Below, one piece after another: positions 1 through 8,638 of a DNA stretch of 64,000 bases (the stretch's first letter is position 1; every line of letters starts with the position of its first letter). The stretch lies in assembly GCF_000725125.1 (NCBI RefSeq), contig NZ_JFCB01000017.1:1-64000 (forward strand), read 5' to 3'. The notes below the pieces were generated by a model. The model had not been told where the DNA came from. It saw only the letters and a list, made by a program, of their open reading frames with translations, and made no database searches. Source of the DNA: Streptomyces toyocaensis (lineage in GTDB: Bacteria; Actinomycetota; Actinomycetes; Streptomycetales; Streptomycetaceae). Position numbers and translations under genes: made by a program.

Positions 1-282
1 GGGCGCGGCGGGCTGGGCCGGCGCGGCCTGCTGGACCGGGGTGGAGGTTCCCGCGGCCCCCGCGGCCGCGGTACCCGCCGGAGCCGAGGTCGCAGGCGCG
101 CCCGGCTTGTAGTCGGCGAAGAAGTCCCACCAGGCTCGGTCCACCGAGTTCGGGTCCTGGAGGTACTGCTGGTAGATCTCGTCGACGAGCCATTCGTTGG
201 CACCGAAGGCCGCAGCGGGGTTCCTACCCGCTTGGTCGGTGTCGGTCGAGATGCTCGAGTTACTGGGGGACTGTGGCGACAC
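1..282 (-). CDS. kgd: 2-oxoglutarate dehydrogenase (multifunctional Kgd), N-terminal part only
   Basis: The gene runs off the left edge; only the first 94 codons are present. It encodes the thiamine-dependent E1 component of the 2-oxoglutarate dehydrogenase complex in the TCA cycle; in actinomycetes the protein is a fused E1/E2-type enzyme. The visible part carries the conserved N-terminal helix read as FGANEWLVDEIYQQYLQDP, followed by SVDRAWWDFFADY, then an Ala/Pro-rich linker typical of these proteins. I chose the GTG at 282 because an AGAGGG Shine-Dalgarno lies about 8 nt upstream and the product begins MSPQSPSNSS, as in Streptomyces homologues. The catalytic domains lie outside the window. 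Confidence 0.9.
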   Translation of the reverse strand, partial: MSPQSPSNSSISTDTDQAGRNPAAAFGANEWLVDEIYQQYLQDPNSVDRAWWDFFADYKPGAPATSAPAGTAAAGAAGTSTPVQQAAPAQPAAP

Positions 283-573
283 GGCGTCAACCGCCCTCTT
301 CCGCTTCGCAAGATGATGGACAGCGGAAATAAAGGCTACGCCCCCCGGAGCGAGAAGGTCAGGCCGGGCCCGTTCATCGTCGTGCAAGTCACATCTGTTC
401 GTGTGTTTCGGCGCATGAAATGGCGGGAAACAAGCGAGGTTCCGGCTCTTCCAGGGGTATGCGGCATCGCTCGGCCCCGACCCGGCACGCAGCTCGCGCG
501 GGCCTGAGCCTGGTCACACGTGTCCGTCAGTGCGAACACCGATGGATCGTGCGGCTCCGCTGCGAACTTTACG

Positions 574-1686
574 TCAACTCGGTACGGACGACGCTCCCGG
601 AAGAGTGATGAGAATCCGGCAGCCCCGCTCGGATTCGGCCACTCCGATCCGGCCGCCGTGCAGATCCACGGCCCAGCGGGCGATCGCCAGTCCGAGACCG
701 GTGCCCCCGTCGCTGCCCGGACCGTGCGGGCGGTTCACATTGCCGCGGTTGAAGCGCTCGAAAACGCGGTGCCACTCGGTGCGCGGAATGCCGGGCCCCT
801 CGTCGAGCACCTCCAGCTCCAGCGACTCCGGCTGGGTCCCGCGCCGCGCCCGGACCGTCACCCGGCCGTGCGGCGGGCTGTGCTTGACCGCGTTGTCGAT
901 GAGGTTGGCGACCACCTGGTGGATCCGCTCCGGGTCGGCGTGCGCGACGAGTTCCGGCGGCGACACGTCGAGGTGCAGGTGGACGTCCGTACGGGTGTGG
1001 CTGCCCGACCCGGAGGCCATGCCCGCGCGGGCCGAGGCGACCATGTTGGCCTCCTTGAGCACCCCCGACAGGTACGGCCACACCTCGAAGCGGCGCTTCT
1101 TCAGCGGGACGACCCCGTTGTCCAGGCGGGACAGGTCCAGGAGGGTCTCCACGAGGCGTCCGAGCCGCTCGGTCTGCTTCAGGGCCGTGCGCATCGTCTC
1201 GGGATCGGCCTGCGTGACGCCGTCGACGATGTTCTCCAGCACCGCGCGCAGGCCCGCGATGGGCGTGCGCAGCTCGTGCGAGACGTTGGCCACCAGCTCC
1301 TTGCGCTGGCGGTCCTGGGCCTCCAGCTCGTCGGCCATGACGTTGATCGTCTGGGCCAGGTCGCCCAGCTCGTCCCGGCGGTTCTCGCGCACCCGGCGGG
1401 TGTAGTCGCCGTGCGAGATGGACCGGGCCACGGCGTTCATGTCGTCCAGTGGGGCGGTGAGCGAGTGCGCCACGAACTGCGTGATGAGCAGGGTGGCGAT
1501 CATCGAGAAGACCGTGATGAAGCGCAGTTCCGTCTTGGTGTGCACCGCGATCACCGACAGCCCCGTGGTGATCAGGACCGAGACGACGACCAGCGCGCCC
1601 AGCTTGGTCTTGATCGAGAACGGGCGCACACCGCCCCAGGGCCGTGATCCCCCGGGGCCCCCGCGTCGGGCCGGCCCCCCGCTCAT
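574..1686 (-). CDS. Membrane sensor histidine kinase
   Basis: Sensor kinase of a two-component system, 370 aa. Order: a basic N-terminus, two closely spaced membrane segments (about residues 28-50 and 55-75) with almost no extracytoplasmic loop, a HAMP linker, the phosphoacceptor H-box NVSHELRTP (about residue 135), and a HATPase domain with an N-box (NLIDNAVKH) and G-boxes (DEGPGIP, GGTGLGLAIA). The tiny external loop suggests it senses a membrane or intracellular cue. It overlaps the response regulator by 4 bp, so the two are translationally coupled. The signal is unknown. Confidence 0.93.
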   Translation of the reverse strand: MSGGPARRGGPGGSRPWGGVRPFSIKTKLGALVVVSVLITTGLSVIAVHTKTELRFITVFSMIATLLITQFVAHSLTAPLDDMNAVARSISHGDYTRRVRENRRDELGDLAQTINVMADELEAQDRQRKELVANVSHELRTPIAGLRAVLENIVDGVTQADPETMRTALKQTERLGRLVETLLDLSRLDNGVVPLKKRRFEVWPYLSGVLKEANMVASARAGMASGSGSHTRTDVHLHLDVSPPELVAHADPERIHQVVANLIDNAVKHSPPHGRVTVRARRGTQPESLELEVLDEGPGIPRTEWHRVFERFNRGNVNRPHGPGSDGGTGLGLAIARWAVDLHGGRIGVAESERGCRILITLPGASSVPS

Positions 1687-2423
1687 GGCGTCGGCGTCTC
1701 CAGGGCGTAGCCCACGCCGTGCACGGTGCGGATGCGCTCGGCGCCGATCTTCCGGCGCAGCGCCTTGATGTGGCTGTCGACGGTCCGGGTGCCGGAGGCG
1801 TCCGCCCAGTCCCAGACCTCGGCCAGCAGCTGCTCACGCGAGAGCACCGCGCGGGGCGTGTTCGCCAGGCACACCAGGAGGTCGAACTCGGTGGGCGTCA
1901 GATGGACGTCCTCGCTGCGCACGCGCACCCTGCGCTGGGCGTGGTCGATCTCCAGCTCGCCCAGGCGCAGGATGCCGCTGCGCGGCGTGGTGGCCGCGAG
2001 CGCCGCGCGCTCCATGCGGCGCAGCAGCACATGCACCCGGGCCGCCAGCTCCCGCATGGAGAACGGCTTCGTCATGTAGTCGTCGGCGCCGACGCCCAGC
2101 CCGACCAGCATGTCGGTCTCGTCGTCCCGCGCGGTGAGCATCAGCACCGGGACCGGCCGCTGGGCCTGCACGCGCCGGCAGACCTCCAGGCCGTCGAAGC
2201 CCGGCAGCATGATGTCGAGGATCAGCAGGTCGGGCTGCCAGGCCTCCGCCGTGTCGACCGCCGACGGGCCGTCGCCCGCCGTTTGCACCAGAAATCCCTC
2301 GGCGCGAAGGCGGGTCGCGATGGCGTCCACGATCGTCGCGTCGTCCTCGACCACCAGAACCCGGCGCTGCGCGCCGGGGGTGGTCGTCGCCGTGCCGTTG
2401 TGGGAGGTGTGTGTCTGCTCCAT
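1683..2423 (-). CDS. OmpR-family response regulator
   Basis: DNA-binding response regulator, 246 aa, partner of the overlapping kinase. The N-terminal receiver domain has the acidic pair VVEDD, the phosphoacceptor Asp in LLILDIMLPG (about residue 70), and the conserved Thr (LTARD) and Lys (KPF). The C-terminal winged helix contains LTPTEFDLL and the recognition region VDSHIKALRRKI. It is the first gene of the two-gene operon. Its target genes cannot be read from the sequence. Confidence 0.95.
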   Translation of the reverse strand: MEQTHTSHNGTATTTPGAQRRVLVVEDDATIVDAIATRLRAEGFLVQTAGDGPSAVDTAEAWQPDLLILDIMLPGFDGLEVCRRVQAQRPVPVLMLTARDDETDMLVGLGVGADDYMTKPFSMRELAARVHVLLRRMERAALAATTPRSGILRLGELEIDHAQRRVRVRSEDVHLTPTEFDLLVCLANTPRAVLSREQLLAEVWDWADASGTRTVDSHIKALRRKIGAERIRTVHGVGYALETPTP

Positions 2424-2548
2424 CGCCCGCCCCTGAGGTGTGCTTTTTCCGGAATCCGTGGGGTGATCCGTCGTCTGCGCATCACTGCGATTGACGCTTG
2501 AATGATCCGCGTCAGGGCAGCAGCGTACGGGGATGCACCGCGGCTTTG

Positions 2549-3238
2549 CTATTCAGGGCGGACGCCGATGTGCACGACGTCCGGAACGCCCCGGGCAACG
2601 GGGATCTCTTCGGTACGCACCTGACGGAACCCGGCATTCCGCAAGGTTCCCTCGAATTCCGGGGACGGCTTGGCGGACCAGAGCGCGAGCACCCCGCCCG
2701 GACTCAACACCCTTGCGCAGGCCGACAGTCCGGCCGGTGAGTACAGCCCTTCGTTATCCTCGGTGACGGTCCAGTCGGGCCCGTTGTCGATGTCGAGACA
2801 CAGCGCGTCGAACGTGTCGGACGTCTCATGGAGGTGGCGGACGAGATCCGCCTCGACGATCCGGACGCGGGGGTCGGCGAGCGCCCGGCCGGAGAGCGCG
2901 GACAGCGGTCCCGCGCGGTGCCACTCGACGACGGCGGGCTCGCGTTCCACCACGGTGATCCGTCCCCAGCGGGACTGCCCGGCGGCGTGTGCGAGCGAGA
3001 AGCCGACCCCCAGGCCGCCGATCAGGACGTGCGGACCGGCCGCGCGCTCTTCGAGGGCGGCCAGGGCGGCGTCGACGAGCCGCCGTTCCGAGCGGCCGTC
3101 GGAGGTGTCCATCAGGAAGCAGCCGTTGGCGATGATCTGCAGCAGACCGCCGTGCCTGCGCAGCACCACCTCGCCGTACGGACCCTCGCGGCGGTCCAGG
3201 ACTTCGGGGGCTTCGGGAATGCCGTACGGGGTGGACAT
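2549..3238 (-). CDS. Spermidine synthase-like methyltransferase-fold protein
   Basis: Soluble Rossmann-fold protein of 229 aa. It has a nucleotide-binding glycine motif LIGGLGVGFSLAHA, an acidic residue after strand 2 (VVERE), a DLVRHL segment, and LDIDNGPDW where spermidine synthases place the catalytic region. These are hallmarks of the spermidine synthase-like/SAM-binding superfamily. The canonical polyamine-site residues are not all recognisable, so the substrate is uncertain. The ATG at 3238 is chosen because the upstream extension is arginine-rich and lacks family similarity. It is divergent from lon. Confidence 0.8.
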   Translation of the reverse strand: MSTPYGIPEAPEVLDRREGPYGEVVLRRHGGLLQIIANGCFLMDTSDGRSERRLVDAALAALEERAAGPHVLIGGLGVGFSLAHAAGQSRWGRITVVEREPAVVEWHRAGPLSALSGRALADPRVRIVEADLVRHLHETSDTFDALCLDIDNGPDWTVTEDNEGLYSPAGLSACARVLSPGGVLALWSAKPSPEFEGTLRNAGFRQVRTEEIPVARGVPDVVHIGVRPE

Positions 3239-3349
3239 GCGTTCATCCTGACAGCTTCCCTCCCGTGGGATTCCTGCCCTCCGCACCCCCGGTGCCGATG
3301 ATCGCTGAGAGCGAACGCACCCCCGGGAACATTCGGCGGCTCCCCGACA

Positions 3350-3368
3350 TTGAGTCGGCATAGCTCAA
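3350..3368. promoter_or_regulatory. HAIR-type HspR operator upstream of lon
   Basis: Inverted repeat TTGAGT-N7-GCTCAA. It matches the HspR-associated inverted repeat (CTTGAGT-N7-ACTCAAG) except for the first base of the right arm and the outermost bases. It ends 22 bp before the chosen lon start, where repressor binding would block the promoter. HspR is known to repress dnaK, clpB and lon in Streptomyces, so heat-shock induction of lon is the expected outcome. Confidence 0.75.
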
Positions 3369-3390
3369 CTTGACTGCCGAAGGGGAGATC

Positions 3391-5805
3391 ATGGCTGCTG
3401 AGTCCACACCGCTCGCCCTGCCTGTGCTGCCGCTCGACGGCGAGGTCGTGCTGCCCGGGATGGTGGTTCCGCTGGACCTGAGCGATGCCGAGGTGCGCGC
3501 CGCGGTGGAGGCCGCCCAGGCCGCCGCCCGCGACGAACCCGGTAAGCCCAGGGTGCTCCTGGTGCCACGCGTCGACGGGACCTACGCCGGTACCGGCGTG
3601 CTCGGCACGGTCGAGCAGGTCGGCAGGCTGGCCGACGGCGACCCGGGCGCCCTGATCCGCGGCCGGGGCCGCGTGCGGATCGGCGCCGGGACCACCGGGC
3701 CGGGCGCGGCGCTGTGGGTGGAGGGCACCCGCATCGACGAGAGCGTCCCGGAGCCCCTGCCCGGGCACGTGACCGAACTGGTCAAGGAGTACAAGGCACT
3801 CGCGACCGCCTGGCTGCGCAAGCGCGGCGCCTGGCAGGTCGTCGACCGCGTCCAGGCCATCGACGACGTCTCCACGCTCGCCGACAACTCCGGCTACTCG
3901 CCCTTCCTCACCACCGAGCAGAAGCTCGCCCTGCTGGAGACCACCGACCCGGTGGCCCGGCTGAAGCTCGCCACCCAGCAGCTGCGCGACCACCTTGCCG
4001 AGCAGGACGTCGCCGAGACCATCGCGAAGGACGTCCAGGAGGGCGTCGACAAGCAGCAGCGCGAGTTCCTGCTGCGCCGCCAGCTGGAGGCCGTCCGCAA
4101 GGAACTGCGCGAGCTGAACGGCGACCAGGAGGGCGAGGAGTCCGACGACTACCGCGCCCGCGTCGAGGCCGCCGACCTGCCGGAGAAGGTCCGCGAGACC
4201 GCGCTCAAGGAGGTCGACAAGCTGGAGCGCTCCTCCGACCAGTCGCCCGAGGGCTCCTGGATCCGCACCTGGCTCGACACGGTCCTGGAGATGCCGTGGA
4301 ACGCGCGCACCGAGGACGCCTACGACATCCGGGGCGCCCAGGCGGTCCTGGACGCCGAGCACGCGGGCCTGCAGGACGTGAAGGAGCGGATCACCGAGTA
4401 CCTGGCGGTGCGCAAGCGGCGCAGCGACCGGGGACTCGGAGTCGTCGGCGGACGGCGCGGCGGTGCCGTGCTCGCCCTGGTCGGCCCGCCCGGCGTCGGC
4501 AAGACCAGCCTCGGCGAGTCCGTCGCCCACGCGATGGGCCGGAAGTTCGTCCGCGTCGCCCTCGGCGGCGTCCGGGACGAGGCCGAGATCCGCGGCCACC
4601 GCCGTACGTACGTCGGGGCCCTGCCCGGCCGGATCGTGCGGGCGGTCAAGGAGGCCGGTTCGATGAACCCGGTCGTCCTGCTGGACGAGATCGACAAGGT
4701 GGGCTCCGACTTCCGGGGCGACCCGGCCGCCGCCCTGCTGGAGGTCCTCGACCCGGCGCAGAACCACACCTTCCGGGACCACTACCTGGAGGTCGAGCTC
4801 GACCTGTCCGACGTCGTGTTCCTCGCGACGGCCAACGTCCTCGAAGCCATCCCGGAGGCCCTGCTCGACCGCATGGAGCTGGTCCGCCTCGACGGCTACA
4901 CGGAGGACGAGAAGGTCGTCATCGCCCGGGACCACCTGCTCCCGCGGCAGCTGGAGCGCGCCGGTCTCGACCGGGACGAGGTGACGATCGACGAGGGAGC
5001 GCTGCGCAGACTGGCCGGCGAGTACACGCGCGAGGCCGGTGTGCGCACCCTGGAGCGGTCCATCGCGCGGCTGCTGCGCAAGGTCGCGGCCCAGCACGAA
5101 CTGGGCGAGCGGAAGCTGCCCTTCGCGGTGACCGAGGGCGACCTGCGGGACCTGATCGGCAGGCCGCACCACGTGCCCGAGTCCGCCCAGGAACCGGCCG
5201 AGCGCCGCACCGCCGTCCCCGGTGTCGCCACCGGACTGGCGGTGACCGGCGCCGGCGGGGACGTGCTCTACGTGGAGGCGTCCCTGGCCGACCCGGAGAC
5301 GGGCGCGGCGGGGCTCACCCTGACCGGCCAGCTGGGTGACGTGATGAAGGAGTCGGCGCAGATCGCGCTGAGCTTCCTGCGCAGCCACGGCGCCGAACTG
5401 GAGCTGCCGGTGGGCGACCTGAAGGACCGGGGCGTGCACATCCACTTCCCGGCGGGCGCGGTGCCCAAGGACGGGCCGAGCGCGGGCGTCACGATGACCA
5501 CCGCCCTGGCCTCGCTGCTCTCCGGCCGGCTGGTCCGCACCGATGTGGCGATGACCGGCGAGGTCTCGCTGACCGGGCGGGTGCTGCCGATCGGCGGGGT
5601 GAAGCAGAAGCTGCTCGCCGCGCACCGGGCGGGGATCACCACCGTCATCATCCCCAAGCGCAACGAGCCCGACCTGGACGACGTGCCGGCTCAGGTGCTG
5701 GACAAGCTCGACGTCCACGCCGTCACCGACGTGCGCCAGGTCCTGGAGCTGGCGCTGTCGCCGGCGACGGACGGTGCGGCGCCGGAGGTTCCGGTCGCCG
5801 CCTGA
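3391..5805 (+). CDS. lon: ATP-dependent Lon protease
   Basis: Cytosolic AAA+ serine protease for misfolded and regulatory proteins, 804 aa, full length for the family. Order: N-terminal LON substrate-binding domain (LPVLPLDGEVVLPGMVVPL), coiled region, AAA+ module with Walker A GPPGVGKTS (about residue 369) and Walker B LLDEIDK, arginine-containing sensor segment, then the Lon protease domain with catalytic Ser in PKDGPSAGVTM and Lys in GGVKQKLLAA. The ATG at 3391 has an AGGGGAG Shine-Dalgarno; a TTG at 3370 would lie against the operator. The upstream HAIR implies HspR control, and a strong hairpin follows. Confidence 0.97.
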   Translation: MAAESTPLALPVLPLDGEVVLPGMVVPLDLSDAEVRAAVEAAQAAARDEPGKPRVLLVPRVDGTYAGTGVLGTVEQVGRLADGDPGALIRGRGRVRIGAGTTGPGAALWVEGTRIDESVPEPLPGHVTELVKEYKALATAWLRKRGAWQVVDRVQAIDDVSTLADNSGYSPFLTTEQKLALLETTDPVARLKLATQQLRDHLAEQDVAETIAKDVQEGVDKQQREFLLRRQLEAVRKELRELNGDQEGEESDDYRARVEAADLPEKVRETALKEVDKLERSSDQSPEGSWIRTWLDTVLEMPWNARTEDAYDIRGAQAVLDAEHAGLQDVKERITEYLAVRKRRSDRGLGVVGGRRGGAVLALVGPPGVGKTSLGESVAHAMGRKFVRVALGGVRDEAEIRGHRRTYVGALPGRIVRAVKEAGSMNPVVLLDEIDKVGSDFRGDPAAALLEVLDPAQNHTFRDHYLEVELDLSDVVFLATANVLEAIPEALLDRMELVRLDGYTEDEKVVIARDHLLPRQLERAGLDRDEVTIDEGALRRLAGEYTREAGVRTLERSIARLLRKVAAQHELGERKLPFAVTEGDLRDLIGRPHHVPESAQEPAERRTAVPGVATGLAVTGAGGDVLYVEASLADPETGAAGLTLTGQLGDVMKESAQIALSFLRSHGAELELPVGDLKDRGVHIHFPAGAVPKDGPSAGVTMTTALASLLSGRLVRTDVAMTGEVSLTGRVLPIGGVKQKLLAAHRAGITTVIIPKRNEPDLDDVPAQVLDKLDVHAVTDVRQVLELALSPATDGAAPEVPVAA

Positions 5806-5822
5806 CAGGGCGGCCGGACGAG

Positions 5823-5860
5823 GGAAGGCCCGGGTCCCGTGAGGGAGGCCCGGGCCTTCC
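5823..5860. terminator. Terminator between convergent lon and lysozyme genes
   Basis: Perfect 12-bp inverted repeat (5823-5834 pairs with 5849-5860) around a 14-nt loop, between two convergent genes. There is no clear T-run, as is usual in Streptomyces. It can serve both strands. Confidence 0.8.
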
Positions 5861-5880
5861 CCGCGCCCGGGACCGCCCGG

Positions 5881-6705
5881 TCAGCCGAGGGCGAAGGCCC
5901 GCACCCGGTCGAGGGTGCCGTTGAAGCGGTCGTGGTCCCCGACGGTCGGCCCGGTCGAGGTGTACTGCCACATCGTGTACGTGTCCCAGCCGGCGGGCAG
6001 TTCGCCCACCGTGGAGGCGTACCGGGCGATCCACAGCGGAGTGGTGGGGGCGAAGCCGGCGTAGTCGCCGGTGCACTGCTTCCACCAGCTGGTGGCCGTG
6101 TAGATGACGGCGTCGCGACCGGTGCGGGCGCGGTACCGGTCCAGGAAGTCCCGGATCCAGCTCACCATGGCGCTCGGCGACTTGCCGTAGCAGGCGTCGC
6201 CGTACGGGTTCCACTCGATGTCCAGCACGCCAGGCAGGGTCCGGCCGTCGGCGGTCCAGCCGCCGCCGCGGCTGACGAAGTAGTCGGCCTGGGCGGCGCC
6301 GCTCGCCGTGTCGGGGGTCGCGAAGTGGTAGGCGCCGCGGATCATGCCGACGTCGTAGGCGCCGTTGTACTGCTGGGAGTGGTACGGGTTGGTGTAGTAC
6401 GTCCCCTCCGTGGCCTTGGCGTAGGCCCACCGGACCCCGCTCTTCCACAGGGTCGGCCAGGCGACGTCGCCCTGGTGGCTGGAGACGTCCACGCCCTCCG
6501 TCTGGGTGGAGCGCGCGGTGGGGACGCCGCCGCGGCCGTCGTGGGCGGCGACGCCCATGCCCATGTGGGCGGAGCCGCGCGGAGGGACGGTGGGAGCGGA
6601 TTCGGCCGCGCCGGCCGCCCGGGGGAGGGAGAGGACCGCGAGCAGGACCGCCCCGGCGGTCGCGAGCGCGGGTATACGGGTGAGACCGGATCTGTGCACA
6701 GGCAT
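5881..6705 (-). CDS. Secreted GH25 lysozyme (muramidase)
   Basis: Cell-wall hydrolase of the Chalaropsis/cellosyl type, 274 aa. A Sec signal peptide (basic start, hydrophobic residues 9-28, AGA-A cleavage region) is followed by a short linker and the GH25 barrel. The diagnostic acidic residues are visible: Asp in GVDVSSHQGDV and the Asp/Glu pair in GVLDIEWNPYG. The end has MWQYTSTG as in family members. The ATG at 6705 is preceded by a good CGGAGA site. It probably remodels peptidoglycan or attacks competitors' walls. Confidence 0.92.
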   Translation of the reverse strand: MPVHRSGLTRIPALATAGAVLLAVLSLPRAAGAAESAPTVPPRGSAHMGMGVAAHDGRGGVPTARSTQTEGVDVSSHQGDVAWPTLWKSGVRWAYAKATEGTYYTNPYHSQQYNGAYDVGMIRGAYHFATPDTASGAAQADYFVSRGGGWTADGRTLPGVLDIEWNPYGDACYGKSPSAMVSWIRDFLDRYRARTGRDAVIYTATSWWKQCTGDYAGFAPTTPLWIARYASTVGELPAGWDTYTMWQYTSTGPTVGDHDRFNGTLDRVRAFALG

Positions 6706-6935
6706 GACGCATCTCCGAAAGGTCGGTGGGGACGAACCCGGGATGTGACCCACCGCGCATGTAGTGGGCATGCCACGTAAGCGTCGGGTGGGGGACGTGT
6801 GCGCGTGGGCCACGGCGACGGACGGATCAGCCCCGCACTGCCGTTGGTCCACGCCTGCGAAATACTGGTGGAGCTGCGGCGGCGTCGCCACTTGGCGGGA
6901 CACTTTCAGACCGGGAAACCGAGGCAGGGGCAGAC

Positions 6936-7430
6936 GTGCACGAAGACGGAAACGGCGGCGGAGGACGTGCCGCCTCCCCGGAGCCCGCACCCCAGGTGGA
7001 GCAGCCCGGATTCCTCGCGCTGGAACGCGAGTTGACGGTGCTGCTGCGGCGCGCCCGGGCCAGTCAGGGCGAGATGGCCCGCGCGGTCCACCCCGACCTG
7101 GAGCCGTCCGCCTACGGGCTGCTGGTCCGTCTGGATGAGTGCGGCCGGCAGCGGGCCACCGAACTCGCCGCCTACATCGGCGTCGGCAAGGCGACGATGT
7201 CCCGCCAGCTCCGCGCGCTCGAACAACTCGGTCTCGTCGGCCGCGAGCCGGACCCCGCCGACGGCCGGGCCTGGCTGGTCGCCCTCACCGAGGAGGGGCA
7301 CGAACGGGTGCGCAGGGTCCGCGAGGCCCGCCGCGCGCGCTACGCCGGCCGGCTGGCCGACTGGGACCCCGACGAGGTCATGGAGCTGGCCCGGCTGCTC
7401 AACCAGCTCAACCGGGGGATGGAGAAGTGA
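6936..7430 (+). CDS. MarR-family transcriptional regulator
   Basis: Winged-helix repressor of 164 aa. A non-conserved 20-residue start precedes the dimerisation helices and the DNA-binding region (ATELAAYIGVGKATMSRQLRALEQLGLV), followed by the wing (REPDPADGRAWLVALTEEG). It starts at GTG. It stands alone between the divergent lysozyme gene and a convergent PP2C-like gene, so its target is not obvious; the lysozyme gene shares its upstream region and is a possible target. Confidence 0.9.
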   Translation: MHEDGNGGGGRAASPEPAPQVEQPGFLALERELTVLLRRARASQGEMARAVHPDLEPSAYGLLVRLDECGRQRATELAAYIGVGKATMSRQLRALEQLGLVGREPDPADGRAWLVALTEEGHERVRRVREARRARYAGRLADWDPDEVMELARLLNQLNRGMEK

Positions 7431-7449
7431 GCCGGGGCGGCGCGCGCCG

Positions 7450-8244
7450 CTACCGGGGTGACAGCTCGACGTAGACCACCGTCGCGTCGTCGTGCGTCTT
7501 GCCCGGGCGCCGCGGCACCCGGTCCGCGTCCGCCCGTTCCAGGGCGCGCACCCGGTCCACCAGGGCCCGCGGGCCGTCCTCGCGGATCAGGGCGAGGCAG
7601 TCCGCCCAGTCGCCCTCGTGGAACCTCTCCACCCGGCGCGCTGCACCGTCGGTCAGGGCGGCCAGGGCGCGTACCTCACCGCGCGGCAGTGAACCGGTGA
7701 CCGCGCGGGAGGCCACCGAGGGGTCCGCCGCCGCCGTGAAGAAGCCGCCCTCCTTGTTGCGCAGCGTGGTGTCCACCAGGGCGGCGGTGGCCAGGGCCGA
7801 GCGGGGCAGCCGGTCCAGCCGGTCGTCCCGCAGCGCGGTGACCGTGCCGTCGGGGGCCTCGACGAGCAGGGCCGAGTCCGACAGCACCAGGTACTCCACC
7901 GAGGCCGGCGACCAACGGGCCAGGACCACGGTCGCCTGAGGCGTACGGGGGTGAGAAAGGTCACAGGTTGCCGCGTGGTTCCCGGCGGTACGCGCGAGGG
8001 CGCGGGACAGCAGCTCGACGAGGGGGACATCCTGGAGGGAAACGGTCAGTTCGGTCAGCGCGCCGCCCAGCCGGGCGGTGAACCAGGGCACCGAATGCAG
8101 ACAGCCGCCCCCGTCACCCGGCGGGGTGACCCCGTCCAGCACCACGAGCGAACCGCCCTGCCCGGAGGCCGGGAGTCCGACGCTCGCGAAGTCCTCGTTG
8201 GGGCGGCCCGGATCACCCGGCTCCGAAACAAGCTCCGTACGCAT
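7450..8244 (-). CDS. PP2C-like (PPM-fold) protein
   Basis: 264-aa cytosolic protein resembling protein phosphatase 2C. Visible family features are VVLDGV near residue 36, LSDSALL in the middle, and THDDATVVYVEL at the C-terminus, which corresponds to the DDxT metal motif. The N-terminal metal ligands are altered (PNEDFASV then LDGVTPPG), so catalysis is plausible but not certain. The ATG at 8244 lies well within a longer open frame whose extra N-terminus is not conserved-looking. It is divergent from the conservon operon. Confidence 0.75.
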   Translation of the reverse strand: MRTELVSEPGDPGRPNEDFASVGLPASGQGGSLVVLDGVTPPGDGGGCLHSVPWFTARLGGALTELTVSLQDVPLVELLSRALARTAGNHAATCDLSHPRTPQATVVLARWSPASVEYLVLSDSALLVEAPDGTVTALRDDRLDRLPRSALATAALVDTTLRNKEGGFFTAAADPSVASRAVTGSLPRGEVRALAALTDGAARRVERFHEGDWADCLALIREDGPRALVDRVRALERADADRVPRRPGKTHDDATVVYVELSPR

Positions 8245-8638
8245 CCGGCCAGTCTGCACGAGCTCTCCACAACGACCGCGAAAGGTGGGCAACGGTCGCC
8301 GCATCCCCGCAGTCGTGCAGGTCAGACGCCTGGTTTGGGAGGGATTGAGTTCTCCGGGAAGGCGTGGCGGCGAATACTGCCACCGCCCGCCGCAGACGTC
8401 CAACCGGCCTGCCGCACAGGGCGGCTGCCGAACCCCGCGGAACTTGCCCCTCAACTCACGTCCGATGTTCACTCCTTCGAGTGGCGGGTCAGGTGATGCG
8501 CATCCACTGTCCACGGGCGCTGGGAGGGTCGGGGAGCGATGGGGGCGCCTCGCTGCCCGAGCGCGGTCAGGAGCTCGGGGTGAACGCCCGCACCCGTTGA
8601 CGGAGCGTCACCCGGGCCCACGGGTACACGAGTCAGGA
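8245..8638. other. Intergenic region with divergent promoters, no gene seen
   Basis: 394-bp spacer between the PP2C-like gene and the conservon kinase. Open frames cross it in several phases, but none shows family sequence or a good ribosome site. It must hold the conservon promoter; I cannot assign -10/-35 boxes with confidence. Confidence 0.5.

Noticed and set aside
3112..5718. 868-residue minus-strand open frame opposite lon
   Set aside because: Antisense shadow in GC-rich DNA: no start site, no family sequence, low-complexity composition, and lon on the other strand is certain.
6706..6990. N-terminal extension of the lysozyme gene
   Set aside because: The ATG at 6705 has a good ribosome site and begins a signal peptide; the upstream residues would bury it.
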